Positions 48,020 to 60,400 of a stretch of 64,000 bases of DNA are shown piece by piece. The DNA is from Rosa chinensis (Eukaryota > Streptophyta > Magnoliopsida > Rosales > Rosaceae). The position numbers and the translations under genes were made by a program. The stretch is taken from the NCBI RefSeq assembly GCF_002994745.2, contig NC_037089.1, positions 20,058,641 through 20,122,640 on the forward strand. Reading direction: 5' to 3'. Position 1 is the stretch's first letter. Every line of letters starts with the position of its first letter. The notes under the pieces were generated by a model. It ran no database searches and was not told where the DNA came from. It saw only the letters and a list, made by a program, of their open reading frames with translations.

Positions 48020-48637
48020 GGCTTCTGGAGAGGAAATGGAAAGAAAACGAATTGGATTTGTTTCTATATTTGAGAAGAAGCTAGGGTCTAATGTTAAACA
48101 GCCCTAGGTTTTCATGTAGTCTGCACTTTTTAACTGCCAGAGTAACCTGAAAGGGCAAAGCAAGCATAACGTGAACAAGAGAGAAGAAAGATGAGTCGGT
48201 TTTTGAAACGAACTTCAAGCTTCAAGAATTCCAAGAAGCAATGAACAGATTGTGAAGCGGTTTCCAATTCCTAGTCAATAAAAAAGCGTGTGTGGTACGA
48301 AAATTAAAGGATGAAATGGGTTTGACGAATTCAATGGGGGCATTATTTGAGTTGGTGTAGTGGGGATGTAGTGCTCATAAATAATGGGTATGGCGGTTTA
48401 GGAAAACAAACAGGGTTCTTTGTTTTACCCTAAAGAAGATAAAAGGGAAACGAATAGTGTTTGCTAGTTTGATACAATGACTCATAAAGGTTTCCATAAC
48501 ATTACGTGTGTGGTTCTTTTGACGTCTTCCAAAAAAAATAAAGGTTTCCATAACATTACGTGTGACACCATATCAATGCCCAATATCATGAAGTCTGTTA
48601 GAGACTTAGAGCTCTAGCTATAACCCTACGTGGCTAT
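48020..48637. other. Upstream region of paralog 2
   Basis: No gene. No clear TATA box; AT-rich promoter region presumed. Confidence 0.4.
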
Positions 48638-49560
48638 GTATTAGGGATTGGATCAAAATTAATGTCATGATTAATACATTATGGGGAAAAGAAATTGAGT
48701 AAACGTAATCGAATGGACTAAATATAACTATATTTGGGACGAATAGGAAGATTATTGAGTTTATAAATCAAATATTTCTCAAATTCTATTATATTTCAAC
48801 AGTAGTGTTCACCTGGTCAGTTGTTGACCAAAGAATTTATACTCAATACCCCTTAGATTTACATCCAAGGGTGGAAAACAAAACACCTAAACTTAATAAT
48901 AATTCTCTCTGCCATTGGATTTACAACATCACATACTTAAGAAATCAGAATAATTTTTTTTATAGAAAATATAGAACTTTGAAGGAGATCGAAGAGTCCA
49001 AAACTCCGAACGCATTATGTGGCTATGTATTAGGGATTAGATCAAAATTAAATATCATGATTAATACATTATGGGGAAAAGGAATTGAGTAAACGCAATC
49101 GAACATACCCAATTAAACTACAGTTTGGGACATGTCGGAAGGTTGTAGAGCTTATAAATCAAATCTTTAAAAAATTCTACCATATTCTCCTAAGCATCAC
49201 ATGCTTAAGAAATCAGAATAAAAGTTCTTATGAAAAAAAAAAAAATATATATATATATATATTTATAGAACTTGGAAGGAGGTTGAAGAGCTCGAACGCA
49301 TCATGTTCTGTGTATTAGGGATTGAATCAAATTAAACGTCATGATTAATACATTATGGGAAAAAGGAATTGAGTAAAGGTAACCGAATGGACCAAATCTA
49401 ACTACAATTGGGACATGTTGGAAGGTTGTTGAGTCTATAAATTAAATCTTTTTTTGAGAATTCTACCATATTTCCGAAACATTATATGCTTAGGAAATTA
49501 GAATAAAAGTTTTTACGAATAAAAAAAAATAGAAGTTCGAAGAGTCTTAACAAAAGATTT
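48638..49560. repeat. Degenerate tandem array, unit about 270-285 bp
   Basis: The block 'tattagggattggatcaaa...gtcatgattaatacattatggg' starts at about 48638, 49028 and 49312. The first interval is longer by about 120 bp because a MITE copy is inserted there. Between these, 'ttcta..atatt' and 'atacttaagaaatcagaata' also recur in order. No coding potential. Confidence 0.8.
48800..48925. mobile_element. 3'-truncated copy of the 189-bp Mutator-type MITE
   Basis: Matches 43500-43620 from 'cagtRgtgttcacctggtc' through 'attctctct.ccattggattta', then stops. The right inverted end is missing. It sits inside the first unit of the tandem array. Confidence 0.8.
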
Positions 49561-50796
49561 AAGGGAAAAAAAATTAAATTAATAAGAACATTTGGTATGT
49601 TCCTTGACGTCATTTGTTTAACAATCTGTAATGTACGGCCGATGTAATGGAAATGTTAGGTCGTTAGGACAAGAGAGAGGATATTAGTCGAGCAAATCTA
49701 TCTAATTCTCGGAAGGTGGATAATAAAGGAGAGCCAAAAATGGGCAGATTGTTAACAGAATCTCAACGTAGTAACAAGAATCCGAAAAGAGATTTTGGCA
49801 TTGGGATAAGATTTTGAAGGTTTTTAGCTCTATGAACTACATTTTGCCTTGGGCTGCTGGTGAAACTGTGAAACAAGAAACATTCTGCAGCAAATTCTAC
49901 CCTTTTACTTCTCTTATTAAGAAGTTAACTTTCATCTTCAGGAGTCTATCTTTATGGCAGGTAGGGTAGTTGACCATGAAACTTACGCGAGCTTAGAAAT
50001 CAAACCCTTCATTGATTGGGAACCATGAAAATGATCATTCTCTACTTTTCAAGCATAATCACTATTACTGATTTGATTTTCTTTGTTGAATTTTCTTCGT
50101 GCAGATAAAATTCAGGCTTTGATGCACGACCATATACATGGTCATCAATTGGGAAAATAATTAGAAATTGAGGATTGATGGGATACCAATATCAACAATT
50201 ATTGTGGAGTCATGTGTAAGAATTGGACGCTGAAAAGACAAAAGAGAAGGAATTTGGCCAGGTGAGAAAATTCTGGGTATTTTATATCGTTGTTGTATAA
50301 ACATAAGGGTCTTTGTTTAAAGAAGACAACATAGAATCCATGAATTCTGTTTTTTGGACCAGATGTAAGACAGAAAAATGACCAATCTTATTAGTCAATT
50401 ACAAGTAATTAGTGACAGCGAAAGAAAATTGAATATTGTTTTTGGGCCAAGCAAACTAATTGAGGAATGATGTTTTTGACTAAAAGGGATTGATTTGAGA
50501 CGAGCGACCCACTCAACGTAATTAAAAAGTCGGACCATGTAAGTCGAGTACATGTCTATTTACACATCAATATCTTTTACCATGTAACCAGATATTTGAA
50601 TTCATTTGTGTTCAAGTGTCTCTGCAAGGATGATTAGGTGAAAATAACCAATTTCATCAAACAACTTATTACTTTTCTGCTTTTTACAAGTATTGCTGTA
50701 AAGTGACAAATTTATATAAAGACCGGTTGAACACCAAAAAAATTGAGAAAAAATAAAATAAAATAAATGCTAATGCTACACATATCATTAGAGGCC
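49561..50796. other. Intergenic, no gene seen
   Basis: AT-rich, no feature recognised. Confidence 0.5.
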
Positions 50797-50965
50797 TGTT
50801 CACCTAACAGACAATTTTTATAAGACTGTAAGAGATAAGTAAATTTGACGGCTGAAAACAAATGTACAGTTTTAAGTTGTTATAATTGCAGTTTTTAAAT
50901 TTAATACATGTAGTTGAGATGTATTTATCTCTTATAATATTTTAAAACTATTCCTTATGTGACCA
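50797..50965. mobile_element. Unclassified MITE, copy 2
   Basis: Same family as 3633-3795: the interior 'acagttttaagttgttataat' is identical, and the ends are inverted repeats ('tgttcacctaacag.caattttt', 'aaactattccttatgtgacca'). Confidence 0.65.
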
Positions 50966-53900
50966 ACACTGCATTCCACCAATCCATTTGCACCTAAAAA
51001 TAACGGATTATTTTTATTTTTGAGTTGCATTGCATCCTAGTTTTGGCGACTCGATAATGAAAAACAAAGGAAAACAAATAAGCCCAAATACTATGACAAG
51101 TGTGGTGGTTTGGGCCCAAAAAAAAACAGATTAGCTTGGAATTGGGTTTAGCTCCGTTAGTAGGTGTGGGGTTAGTATCGTCATTTTGAACTGCCTATAT
51201 AATTCCATGCTCGCTTTTAGGTCTTCGATATGCAGAAATCCATCCGCCTCTCTTTTCTCTCTCTAGTCCTGCCGATCTGTTTATCGGCGGCGTTTCTTTT
51301 TCTCATTCTTCTTCATGATTTCAAATTGCGTTTTTCATAAATTGGTTTTGGAAATTGTAAATATTAGAGGGCGATGATGATGAAACGTTTCTCGATTCTG
51401 AGTTTATGTTATATATATTTATATATATACATGGACTAATGCTTTTGCTGCTTGATGACTGTATTTATGCGTGTCTGAGCCCTTAGTTTACTGATTTACG
51501 TTTAGTTGGGATTAGAAATTTTCCATTTTGATGTGAATTATGTGTTTCTGGAATGACAAGGTGAACTGGGTGTGGCTGTGATTACAAAGTAAATCTGAAT
51601 GCTTGATTGTATTTATGCAATCGGGTATAAGCATGACAGACCCTTTTACACCCATAGAATATGAGCCACAGATTTTTCCCAGTTCCCTTTAAATTTCTCT
51701 TGCTTACCCAGTTTCTTTTGGGTTTTAATTTCTGAATTTGGATTTGGTATTGCACTGAATCTGAGAACTTATACCAAGTTTTAAGCTGATTTTGACCTCA
51801 TTTCATGTGTGTGATAGAGAGAGAGAGAATTGGTAGGGTAAGTTTTAATGTGGTATCATATTCTGAATCTCTGACATTACCAGCTCTTAGAAACAGAAAC
51901 AGGGCTCCCAGCCTGGTACAATTTTGGTGGCATTGCTGCCAATGCTGAGTGGAAATGTGGAATATCACTATAGTTGTCACTGGTGTTATGATAGACCAGT
52001 TGGGAAAGTGCAGCAGTCCAACAAATATGAACATTTTATGATATATGAAAAGGCATGGGAATTTCCTACAGGAAAGGAAAAGGAGAGACAATTGATGGGA
52101 AGTACAAGGGCTTGAATTTCCAGTTTTTATCATTACTGAAGAGTGGCCAAAACAGGGACAACCAGAAAGTGAATTTTGCACAGGATCAGTGGTGGTTGGG
52201 GTACTTTCCAGTTTTGACACTGTCGAGTTCATTTTTGGGGGGATTGAAATTGACAATATATGGATCCAATGTGATTCAGAGAGCTAGCATTATAGACCAA
52301 AATGGGCTTGATTTAACAAAAAAGCGATCCAACATTTTGAAAAAGAAGTTTGTCAGAACTGAGAGAGAATGATAATGAATATTTTTTTTTTTAAAAGAAA
52401 AAAAAGATTCGCGGTTTATTATCTAATTCACAAGTTGAATATTGATTTTAAGTCCCAAAAAATTTTCTGCAAGCCTGAATCCAACATTCCAACCAGATCA
52501 AAGTTGGCACATTAAACGAAAAAAAGGCCCAACAGTTAACAGTGTGAGCAGATTCATCAGAACATACCAACTCAAACTAAAGCAACTGACCAAAACTAGA
52601 TCGAGGATAATATATCTCTGTTAGAATGCAGATGCTCTTAGTGAATACATTCAAGTAAAAAATTGGACATGCCAACTTTAGCCTCTTTTCATAAAAGTAT
52701 TTGGTAGCGAGTTTTTACAACACAAATTCATCAAAGAAAATGTTTACAATCACTTTGTACATAGTGCATCTTTTACATATTAATTAATATATTAAGTAGA
52801 CAAAATCGCCATAAAAATATACTGACCTCATGCACTAATAGGCTTGGTTGGTCTGATTTCGAGTTAAGCCACTAACTATAGAGAACTAATTCGCTATCAT
52901 AGAGAATTCATATACCTTTAACGTGAATAGAGTATTCAATGCATCGATGTACACTTGTATCAACAGAAATGGATTGTTAGATAACATTAAAGAAATTTTT
53001 TTTTTTTTTTTTTTAAATGTTGCTTATAAATATATACGATTGAGGTGTGCAGCCTGGTGAATAAAAGAATTTTCCTTTAGTTCCTTTACATATATTCCCC
53101 CAAATTCCCAACTTGCCCTTGGTGACATTGTCTAACCTACCTCTTTTCTGAAAAGAAAATAAAAAATGATATAACGTAACCATATGGCTGATAGACAATT
53201 TTGATGATGATGAAATGGTAGAACCGTAGGAAAAAGCCTATAAAAATGTGGTCCCTCAAGGTCACGTTATTACCGTTGACACCACTAAAAGAACTAGCAG
53301 GTGATTCTACTCAATCTCCCCTACAATCTCAAATCCCACTTGCGTCTATAGGGGGGGTCCATTCTAGCCCTGGTCCCTTCTCCACATAAATTTAGATGAA
53401 TCCCATGCCTTTTGGACTATGCTGGGGGGGGCCCAAGTAGGCCCACTACCAACTCCCCACACTGGGCCCATACCCAAAGTTTCACTCCAGCATAAACAAT
53501 AGTGTTGCTTGTTGGGCAGACAGCCCACAAGTGTGCCTCTTGTCTGAAATTCAGGGAACTCTTCAACCTAGTTAGGTTTTCTGAATATGACGATCATGTA
53601 AACCCTGCAAAGTTGAAACCATCCAAACTAGAGGAGCTTGAAGAGGGTCTATCAATGGGAGGGAGGGCCCTATTGATAGAAGGTCAATTTGCCCTCAATG
53701 ATCAATATGTGTTTTGGAAGTTTCACCTTCATGATTGATCTGCTCTGTCCCCACTGGTTTAGGGTCTGGACGGAGTCACAAGAATGTACATTATATTTTC
53801 CACAATTCTGCAGAAAGATGCACCCTCTTCCTACCCAATAATGCATTTTGTGCCAGTTTCCATGATCTGTTTGGACATAGATGGAAACCGAAAACAGTAT

Positions 53901-54308
53901 TAGCACACAGCATTTAAGTTGGACTGAACTACAAAACCCGGATAATGTCCGGTCTAATACAGTATAGTATGGCGCAGTCGATCCGGTTCACGTTTGATAT
54001 AAATGATGGAACCAGTTCACGTTTGATATAAATGATGGAAGAGAGATGAACTAAGATATTAACACAGCACAAATTAATTTAAATTGATAATGAACTTTGG
54101 ATAACAAGAATTCCACACCAGCCAAACTGGCCAATACCCTATGCAAATTGGGATAAACCCATATGTCTGTAGTTTGTAACCAAGAAGAAAAGAAAAGAAA
54201 AGATGAGAAACAAGAAAAAGAGAGAAATAAACAAGATCACAGATAATTCACTCCTAGTCGCTCTCTGATCTCCTACACAGTTTGTAGTCTTCAACGCCTT
54301 TGTTTTTT
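50966..54308. other. No supported gene; possible transcribed noncoding stretch
   Basis: 51070-51250 resembles a plant promoter: 'agccca' and 'tgggcc' boxes, 'ctatataat' at 51195-51203, then a CT-rich stretch with splice-like polypyrimidine runs. The sequence to about 52370 is less AT-rich than its surroundings but has no long or recognisable frame. 53500-53740 has a 78-codon frame of no known family. GRF 3' UTR probably occupies the last few hundred bases. Confidence 0.35.
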
Positions 54309-57079
54309 TTACAGGGAGGGAACTGAGGAGCTTGCTAAAGTTGAACCGAGTACATCATCATATAGGCTTGCCCCATCCCGACTCTTCTTGTTATCAGCTC
54401 TTGGGCTGCTCCCTGAGCTACTGTTTGAAAGTGAACAGAATGTTGACTTTTGCAGGACACCGGTTGGGGAAGACTCTAACTGGCTGCTGCCATCCCAGCC
54501 TTCGTTCAAGAGGTTAATAGGTGATGTGTTCGACGATGATGAGTTCTTGGAGTTCACACAGCTACTGGTGTTGGTCAGGACTTCCCCTAAGGGACCCCCC
54601 ATCGAACTTCTCCAAGAGATAGGTACCCAATTTGTTTGCTGATCTGTTGGTTCGCTTTGGTCATTGCTCACCCCCAAATTTTGTGTTGGCTCGAACTCAC
54701 GAGAGAGCCTCAGCGGTGAGAGTCCAAGCTTGTCTTGTGTGGGTGAGGATGACGATGAGGAGAAGTCCGACGCCATAGGGATTGCCATTGAGAGCTGAGT
54801 CCAGTCTGATTTTAAATCCTCAGGCCAAGTAACAACTGATTGACTGGACTGGTCCTTGGGCCAATCATCGATGAACTGGTGAAGCAGATTTTGGTCTTGT
54901 GTTTCCTGATCAGTGAAATCAAGGAAAGAACCACCAAAATCTTTGGGAATGTAAGAGCTCCTATGTGAAGGGTTGAGAAGTGAATCAGTAGAAACAAGAC
55001 CAAACTCTGATAGCGACGATTCTTCCATAGGGAAATCTCGTTTCGGGATGTTAAAACTCGAAGCATTAGATTCTGGCTTGATGCTAGAAGCAGACATCAC
55101 AGAGAGACCCTGTGGATCTTGCATTCTGCAACACAATTTGCTGTTGATTAGAAAAAGCCTAAGAAAGGGTATAAAGTAAAGTAGAACAATGAAATAGAAA
55201 TATTAACATAAGAAATATGCACAAACTTTATCATCACATATAGTTTCAACGATATAGGTCCAAAACTCCAAATTCAAGTATATAAACTAGTAAGACTAGT
55301 CACTCTCATGCATCAGTGTAAAAATGGAATTATGGGGTCTACAACAAAAGTAAAGGAAAAAGGTATTGTGCATAACTATTTTAAATCAAAGTCATATTAT
55401 AAAGCCTAAAAGGCCTAATGAGAACTAAAACAGATTAAGCTTTAGTCCACATAATTTTCACCTGTTGGCAAAGGCATCAACAGAAGAATTGGCGGCGGCA
55501 GTATCAGCAGGAGGAGGCTCCAAGCTTTTGAACTGCGGCTGGGATGCACCACTGACCGACGTTGGCATTGATGAGGTTACTGGAGGCGCCACTTCCTTTG
55601 AATTTGCTCTCCTAGAGGCACCATGGCCTGTCTGGCCTTCCACAGGCTTTCTTGAACGATGGCGGCCCCTGTTAATGTGCCTCTCGCAGTACTTCTGGTC
55701 TGCTACAGCATCTCTTGAGCACCGCCACTTCTTCCCATCCGTTCGACGACACCTCCCAGGTTCAGGATCAGCATTGCCGGAATATCCCAGATGGAAAGAC
55801 CCCCAACCTACTGTACGAATAACAATGCCACAACATTGAAGAAAAAGACAAATTAGACAAGTGAGGAAATAAGAACAACATGATTTCTGATTCAGAAAAA
55901 CTATAACAGCATAAAATAGGAAATTCCATGATCTGAGAAGTAAAGCATCAAATGTACAATATTTAATTTCAAATTTCAAACACAGATTCATTTCTAATCA
56001 AGATATGATTATGCATAGCTTACATGAGTTGGGAGAGGGACCAGACAAGCCATAAGGGTAGAGGGCCTTCTTGAGAGGAATGAGCAAATTGGATGGCACA
56101 GGCGCATTTGCATTCAGGTACTTGTAGATCAAGGCCTGGTGCTCTAGCTCAATCCACTGTGAAGGAGTAAATGGTCCTTTAGCCGCTGCATAAAGCCCAT
56201 GCATGTTTGCATTCAAGCTTCCAGACCCATAACCTACAACAACCACTTTGCTTAAGCATTTCTGGAAATAAACACATCATATCAATGTTTTAAAAAATTG
56301 ACCCAATCACGTCTTATCTGGTACTCCCATTATTGTCCCCATCTGTTTCCATCAATCTTTGAGCTGTTGAAGACAGATTTTACCGAAAAAGAAAAAAAAA
56401 CACCCAAGAGCAGAAAATGGGTAGTTGTTTTCTTTATTTCTTGACAAGACCTCTAATCTCCTCTAAATGCCTCTTTGAAAAGACTAACCAGTCACCAAAC
56501 ACATCACTAAAACCAATCTATTACCCAAAATGGGCCTAAAGATCTCTGCTTTACATGTACATTCCCCCAAACCCATCTCATTAAATCATTATCAACATTG
56601 ACCAACCACCCAAAAAGGCCAAAACACACTCAAAACTCAAAGAAAAAAAAAGAGAGAAATAATTAATCAGTACCTGCATTTCTAGCGTAGGGAGAAGAGG
56701 GAGTAGGCATGCGCTGGTAGTATGCAAAATCTGAGCTTGCTCCTCCATCTTTGCTCAGAAAAGTGACCTCTGATTTATTGGAGGCAAAGCTCAGCATTTG
56801 CTCTTGTCTGGGAGGAGCCAGAGAACTAGATCTCATCAGGAGCTGAGGAGGAGGCCCCTGAGGCAATGGCATTGTCCTGGGAGACGACATGTCGTCGGGT
56901 TTGGAGACCCTCCAGTCATCCTCAACAGGCCATGATCTCTGTTGCTTGAAAGACAACCCAGATCCATGACCCGGTTTGGTCTCGGGTCCTGAGACATGAG
57001 AATGAGCTGTTGCTCCTTCTCCGGGTTCAGGACCCATCAGGCAATCCATGTCCATACCACCCACCACCCCAAAATCCAT
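54309..57079 (-). CDS. GRF: GROWTH-REGULATING FACTOR transcription factor (GRF1/2-like)
   Basis: Four exons: 57079-56674, 56233-56024, 55810-55462 and 55125-54309. All introns (440, 213 and 336 bp) are GT-AG and the frame is continuous, giving 593 residues. ATG 57077-57079 is chosen because M-D-F-G is the usual start; upstream in-frame codons include only TTG. QLQ domain (about 156-191, [13 protein letters not shown]) binds GIF coactivators. WRC domain (about 220-262, with [11 protein letters not shown] and a C-C-C-H zinc site) binds DNA in the nucleus. C-terminal motifs [23 protein letters not shown] and the last residues P-S-L match Arabidopsis GRF1/2. GRFs promote cell proliferation in leaves and other growing organs. 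miR396 regulation is shown by the site in exon 3. Confidence 0.96.
55638..55658 (-). promoter_or_regulatory. miR396 target site in the GRF WRC exon
   Basis: The plus strand reads ttccacaggctttcttgaacg: miR396 (UUCCACAGCUUUCUUGAACUG) with the one-base G bulge typical of GRF targets. It encodes part of R-S-R-K-P-V-E at the end of the WRC domain, as in most plant GRFs. Confidence 0.95.
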
Positions 57080-57281
57080 TTTGGACACCAATCTAGAACA
57101 GGGTCTCTGAGAAGCAGCATGATGAGTTCATTAGCAGCAAAGAAGAAGAAGAAGTTTCAAATGGTTTGGGGAGAGAGAGAATGAAGAAGCGCATCTTGGG
57201 TGGGTTTGTAATACTAGTTTTGGGTTTTGGGAGCTGAATATTTTGAAGGTGTGGTCTTTGAGAAGTTAAAAATAAATAATT

Positions 57282-57282
57282 G

Positions 57283-57303
<21 letters not shown>
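57282..57303. repeat. (GA)n in the GRF 5' UTR
   Basis: GA microsatellite, read as CT in the GRF transcript, about 200 nt upstream of the start codon. Additional GA runs lie at 57330-57341. Confidence 0.85.
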
Positions 57304-57314
<11 letters not shown>

Positions 57315-57480
57315 CAGTCTTTTTGGTCTGAGAGAGAGAGAGTTTGGAAACAGAAGCTTAAGCTTAGGCTTAAGATTAAGATGGTTGGGACTTTGGAAGT
57401 ACCAAAAGACACACTAAGCTCTACTGTACTATTACTGCTTCTGAGAGACAATGCTTGCTTGATAGAACAGGTTTATCCAG

Positions 57481-57488
57481 TATTTATA
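57481..57488 (-). promoter_or_regulatory. TATA box of GRF gene
   Basis: Minus strand reads CCTATAAATAC. Transcription would start about 30 bp downstream (near 57450), giving a 5' UTR of about 370 nt. Confidence 0.7.
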
Positions 57489-60400
57489 GGAGGAAAATCC
57501 TTGTTTTTGAGCTACATAGAAAATCAAAATCTGCTAAATTTAAGAAAACTTTATCTGGAATTTAGAAGCAGTGGATTTTGTATTTATTAGCTAGTTTTAA
57601 GGGGATGCTCAGCAGGAATAAATTTACTAAAACCACCCCGTTTTGAGTTTTGGAATGCCAACTCAAATTTAAATAGGATTTGTCCTCCCTGAATTGTAAC
57701 ATCTTTCACATTTTGTTCTGTAAAAAAATTTAAAATAGTTGGATAGGAATAGTCTAATGATGTACAATTTGTAATGAGATATTCAGTAAGACAGTGACCT
57801 AGTAAATAATGCTTAGAAGAAATGAAGTGCAAATTAAATGGGTGATAAAATTTGGGAATGTATAACTATATATGAGACAAGAATCAACATGGTACTTCAT
57901 GTTTGCAATTAAAGTTGATTGATACTTCTCCATCGCACTGTTCATGTGTATATGTTAGTAATAGAAAGATGACCTCCTTTCTGTGTGTTTGTTTTTGGGC
58001 AACAGTCGCATTTTCCAAAGTCCAATAGCATGTCACCTATAACAAACTTATGTAGCCATCAAATTAAAATATGAGTTGCAGTTCATTTATTCACCAACTC
58101 TCAAACATGGAGTAAAATATGGACAATGTATCTATATTGGAAAACATTTACATATGTTAGTTTACTTTCACTAAACATAGCGAATATGGTTTAAAACATA
58201 GTTGTACGCAAGTTTCACTAAAATTGTTATCTTTTGTTTTACAAATCTACTTAACCCTATTATTAAGCACCATTACACTTAAAAAAAAAACAGAGAAAAA
58301 AAAATATTGACCTAAATGGAAAAAAATTATTTGGCGCATGGCCGGCCAAACCCGGTTGTGATTTTTATTGTGAAATTTGGCTATCAAACACTGTGCCTAA
58401 CCACATTGTGATAAATGATACACGATTCTACCTGAAAAGTTTGTTATACCATATAAAGATATATTAAATTTACAATTAAGCAAAATCGTGGTAGGTATGT
58501 TAGAATTTCACCTATGTATGCAATGTTCAATGCATCTACACGTGGTGTTTTGTTGTTATGAACTTGTAAACATGATTTTAATTATTTTAATTATCAATTA
58601 TGCTTGTCAAATATTGAATGTTTACCATAATATGATGACCGATACACGTTCATACCTAAAGTGTTTTACCATATAAAGATATATTTAATAGAATGGTTAG
58701 ATAAGATTATGTGGTAAGTATGTTAGATTTCAACATGCGCATACATATATCTCTGAACGATAATATAAATAAGAGTGTTGCTCCACTTGGTAGCCTGTTA
58801 TTGTTTAATCGTCCTCAATATGTTTTTGTTGCTAATTGAGGTTATCCGGCCAACATCCTATCTTACCAAATTGTGGCAATTGGTACGCATATCTACCGAT
58901 GTTTAATTATCGTTTCATGTGAGCATACTATAGGCTTAGATCAGTCATTGTATTTTACAACATTGTGGCAAGCAAATCGACACATGTTTACGTTTAAATA
59001 CTTTGGTGTACCATTTAAAGAAATTCCCACCCAAATAGCTAAGTAAGATTACAATACTTATAGTTCAACAAATGCACATAAATATGACTGCATACTTAAA
59101 ACAATGACGTCATATTAGGTTAAAGTTGAATATAATTAAAAATCTGTCACTATAAATAGACACCATTACGCATTCAACTCTACATATTGAATAGACAAAA
59201 CTATAGTCAGTAGGTACTAATTTCATGTACTAATTACTATGAGTAAAAGAACAAGCTCTTGTTCAAAATAAAATGGAAAGAGTTTTGATTGAAAGTTTAA
59301 GTTGGGAAGAAAGAGGAAAATGTTATCTTGTGATTCGCATTACCTAAAAATCAACTGTAACCAAAAAGTTTCTCTTCATTATCATGCAAATCTTAAGTTC
59401 TTAACTGAAATGACAAATCAGTTCTAAGTATTTGTAAAAGTAGCTTTCTTCCATTTCACTATTCAATGTTGCAAGAACAAATCTCTATGATAGGGACTCA
59501 CTCTCTCTCCAAATCTCTCTCTTTATTACAAAATCTCAATCATGAATACCTAAATATCACAACATTCTTTTTTTTTTCTCCTTCTTCTTTTTTTCACTTT
59601 AGTTAAAAACCCTTTTCCATCTTTTTTTTTTTCACATCTATTTTTACTGTGAGTTTTTGTATGGAGAAATACTAGTTGTTAAATATTTCAAACTGAAAAT
59701 TCTAGAAGGGCATTCATGTCACTTCAAAATAATTGTTGGAACCCATGTATGACGTCGTGCTTCCCGTCGTTTTGTGCAACGCATCCGATCGAGGGCATTA
59801 TGGGGTATTCACAAAATAGTCCGCTAGCGGTTTAACACTTCACGTTGGGAACTATCTGCCACGGAGGGTGGCGTGTGGCCGCACGTAGAAGACATGTTTA
59901 CCACGTGACCTCTCAACCAAATCCTAATCCTTCTTCAAACTCATCCCCTTTGCCATCTTTTTAATGTCTATCCTAACTTGTTGAGTTCATTGCGGCTTTT
60001 TCTCAAGAAGTAATTACATGTGCTTCCAAAAACCCATGGCACTCACTTGGCTAGTTTGTTTTGTTGTAACAATTGTTAACTCGGATCGTTGTCCATATAT
60101 ATGTGAATGACTACAAGTTGTTTAAGTAAAATGAGTTTAATAGTGTGAACTTGACAAGTAACTTCCGACTTACTGATTAATACATGTGAATAGCTATAAA
60201 CTATTTCAACGAGCGTTTAAGGCTAATCAACAAATCCCAACTCATTAACGGCATTTACACCTACCTTCAAATTAAATGATTATTTTTTTAAGTACGAAGC
60301 TCACCAAGTAATATATATGAACTATAAACTATTAAGTTAAATAAGATTGAATAACTACTCATCCACATCTTTGTGAACGTACACTATGATCAACAACCCT

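Noticed and set aside
51372..51410. A C/D-box snoRNA (gatgatgatga ... tctgag)
   Set aside because: The spacing between the boxes is only about 30 nt and the wider stretch is TA-rich; no stem or guide structure is evident.
57079..57091. Upstream start for the GRF protein (M-V-S-K-M-D)
   Set aside because: The codon at 57091 is TTG; the first ATG in frame is at 57077-57079 and matches the family start.
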